A program made the position numbers and the translations under genes. A stretch of DNA of 5,422 bases from an uncultured Eubacteriales bacterium (lineage in GTDB: Bacteria; Bacillota; Clostridia; Christensenellales; Pumilibacteraceae). Under the pieces are notes generated by a model, which worked only from the letters and a program-made list of their open reading frames with translations, did no database searches and had not been told where the DNA came from. The stretch covers positions 1 to 5,422 of the forward strand of contig USNB01000093.1 of the NCBI GenBank assembly GCA_900555875.1. Reading direction: 5' to 3'. Each line of letters starts with the position of its first letter. Position 1 is the first letter of the stretch. Shown piece by piece: positions 4,585 to 5,422 of this stretch.

Positions 4585-5422
4585 CTCGCAGGGAGGCGCA
4601 AGGAATATGTAACCGCTCATGTTCTCTATATCCATCACGAGACTGTCCGTCTTGTTGCGGTTGGGGATCTCTTCCGATTCTATGACCACCGGCTCCATAT
4701 CCCAGCCGTAATACGACGTTTTGATCCTGCGCGTGTACTTGCCCGGGCTGACGGGAAGACGATATCCCTTCCAGTCGCACGGCGCGAAGTTAAGCACGAC
4801 GAGAGCGCGGTTGCCCTTGCGGTCGCGGCGCTCGTAGATGAACACGTTAGCGTCGGCATCGTCGGCGACCAGCCATTCGAATCCGTCCCAGCTGTTCTCT
4901 ATCTCGTAGAGCGCGGGCGTAGTGCGGTATATCCAGTTAAGCTCTTTGACGAAGCGCTGCAGCCCCTGATGTTTGGGGAATTCGCAAAGCAGCCAGTCTA
5001 TGTCGCGCTGCCAATTCCATTCCGACCACTGTCCCAGCTCGCAGCCCATGAAGAGCAGTTTCTTGCCCGGATGAGTGAACATATAGAGCAGATAGTTCTG
5101 CACGCCAGCGAACTTAAGATCGTAATCGCCGGGCATCTTGTTTATGAGCGAACCTTTGCCGTATACGACCTCGTCGTGAGAGATAGGCAGTACGAAATTC
5201 TCGGAGAACGCATACGCCATGGAGAACGTCATGAGATTGTGCTTGTAATGCCGGAAATAGGGATCTGCTTTTACGTACTGCAGCGTATCGTTCATCCAGC
5301 CCATATTCCACTTGAAATTGAATCCGAGACCGCCCCAATCGGCAGGCTTCGTCACCATGGGCCATGCGGTGGACTCCTCGGCTATCATGAGCGCATTGGG
5401 GAAATGCCCGAATACCGCAGTG
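4468..5422 (-). CDS. glgB: 1,4-alpha-glucan branching enzyme, C-terminal half, cut by window edge
   Basis: The enzyme transfers alpha-1,4 chain segments to alpha-1,6 positions in glycogen (GH13). The reading frame is open to the right edge, so the Met at 5388 is internal: it lies in FPNALMIAEESTAWP, the conserved region with the catalytic acid (E. coli Glu458 region). The next landmark is LPISHDEVVYGKGSL with the transition-state His-Asp, then the end of the barrel and the all-beta C-terminal domain (ALVVLNFAP). The nucleophile Asp and the N-terminal domains lie outside. About 317 residues are visible, roughly half of a usual GlgB. The protein should end near FLAPP, but continues with a 38-residue Lys/Ala-rich tail. 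The stop is TGA (4470-4468), the only TGA stop in the window; the other four visible stops are TAA. After TCT the glgA ATG follows in the same frame. Confidence 0.96.
   Translation of the reverse strand, partial: TAVFGHFPNALMIAEESTAWPMVTKPADWGGLGFNFKWNMGWMNDTLQYVKADPYFRHYKHNLMTFSMAYAFSENFVLPISHDEVVYGKGSLINKMPGDYDLKFAGVQNYLLYMFTHPGKKLLFMGCELGQWSEWNWQRDIDWLLCEFPKHQGLQRFVKELNWIYRTTPALYEIENSWDGFEWLVADDADANVFIYERRDRKGNRALVVLNFAPCDWKGYRLPVSPGKYTRRIKTSYYGWDMEPVVIESEEIPNRNKTDSLVMDIENMSGYIFLAPPCEPKPAKKTRKTAAKRPAAKKTATGKKKTAVKAAGDKEDK
4475..4482 (-). promoter_or_regulatory. Ribosome binding site of glgA, inside the glgB tail
   Basis: AAGGAGGA on the minus strand lies 10 bases before the glgA ATG and encodes part of the GlgB end (Lys-Glu-Asp). 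It is close to a full anti-16S match, so glgA is most likely started independently or by coupling. This is the main argument against an obligatory GlgB-GlgA fusion by read-through. Confidence 0.85.

Noticed and set aside
4310..4612. 100-codon plus-strand frame across the glgB-glgA junction
   Set aside because: It is the antisense shadow of the Lys/Ala-rich tails, which gives a hydrophobic Phe/Ala-rich translation resembling a membrane protein by composition only.

Overview
This window looks like a chromosomal segment from an anaerobic Bacillota (Clostridia-type) bacterium. The evidence is: strong AGGAGG-type ribosome binding sites, two perfect sigma-A promoters (TTGACA/TATAAT), TAA-rich stop usage, a short two-gene SufC/SufB iron-sulfur assembly system of the kind common in strict anaerobes, and moderately GC-rich genes with AT-rich control regions. 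The assignment is inference; no rRNA or tRNA is present to test it. All supported genes are on the minus strand, so the biological reading order runs from the right end to the left.

Right block (5422 to 2878): the C-terminal half of a glycogen branching enzyme (glgB, running off the right edge) is followed after three bases by a complete glycogen synthase (glgA), and a perfect 19-bp hairpin overlaps the glgA stop codon. GlgB ends in, and GlgA begins with, a Lys/Ala-rich tail. The two genes share a reading frame and are separated only by TGA TCT.

Middle block (2872 to 2360): about 500 bases with no credible gene. It holds a 51-bp tandem repeat, two diverged copies of a ~100-bp element that fold into similar long hairpins with compensatory base changes, and a pair of mutually exclusive hairpins.

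Left block (2359 to 1): a perfect promoter with a dyad in its spacer and a hairpin at the predicted RNA 5' end precedes a SufC-like ATPase and a short SufB/SufD-core scaffold that overlap by 8 bp. This matches the 'SUF-like minimal system' for Fe-S cluster assembly. Immediately after it, a second perfect promoter drives a previously untracked 47-codon ORF (410-553, minus) for a probable single-pass membrane peptide. That ORF is followed 12 bases later by the start of a P2A-type (Ca2+-ATPase-like) cation pump, cut by the left edge. A terminator-like hairpin lies inside the small ORF, between promoter and pump gene. This suggests attenuation controlled by translation of the small ORF, and a possible small-protein partner of the pump. 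I regard this as the most promising candidate for something undescribed, followed by the in-frame GlgB/GlgA junction.
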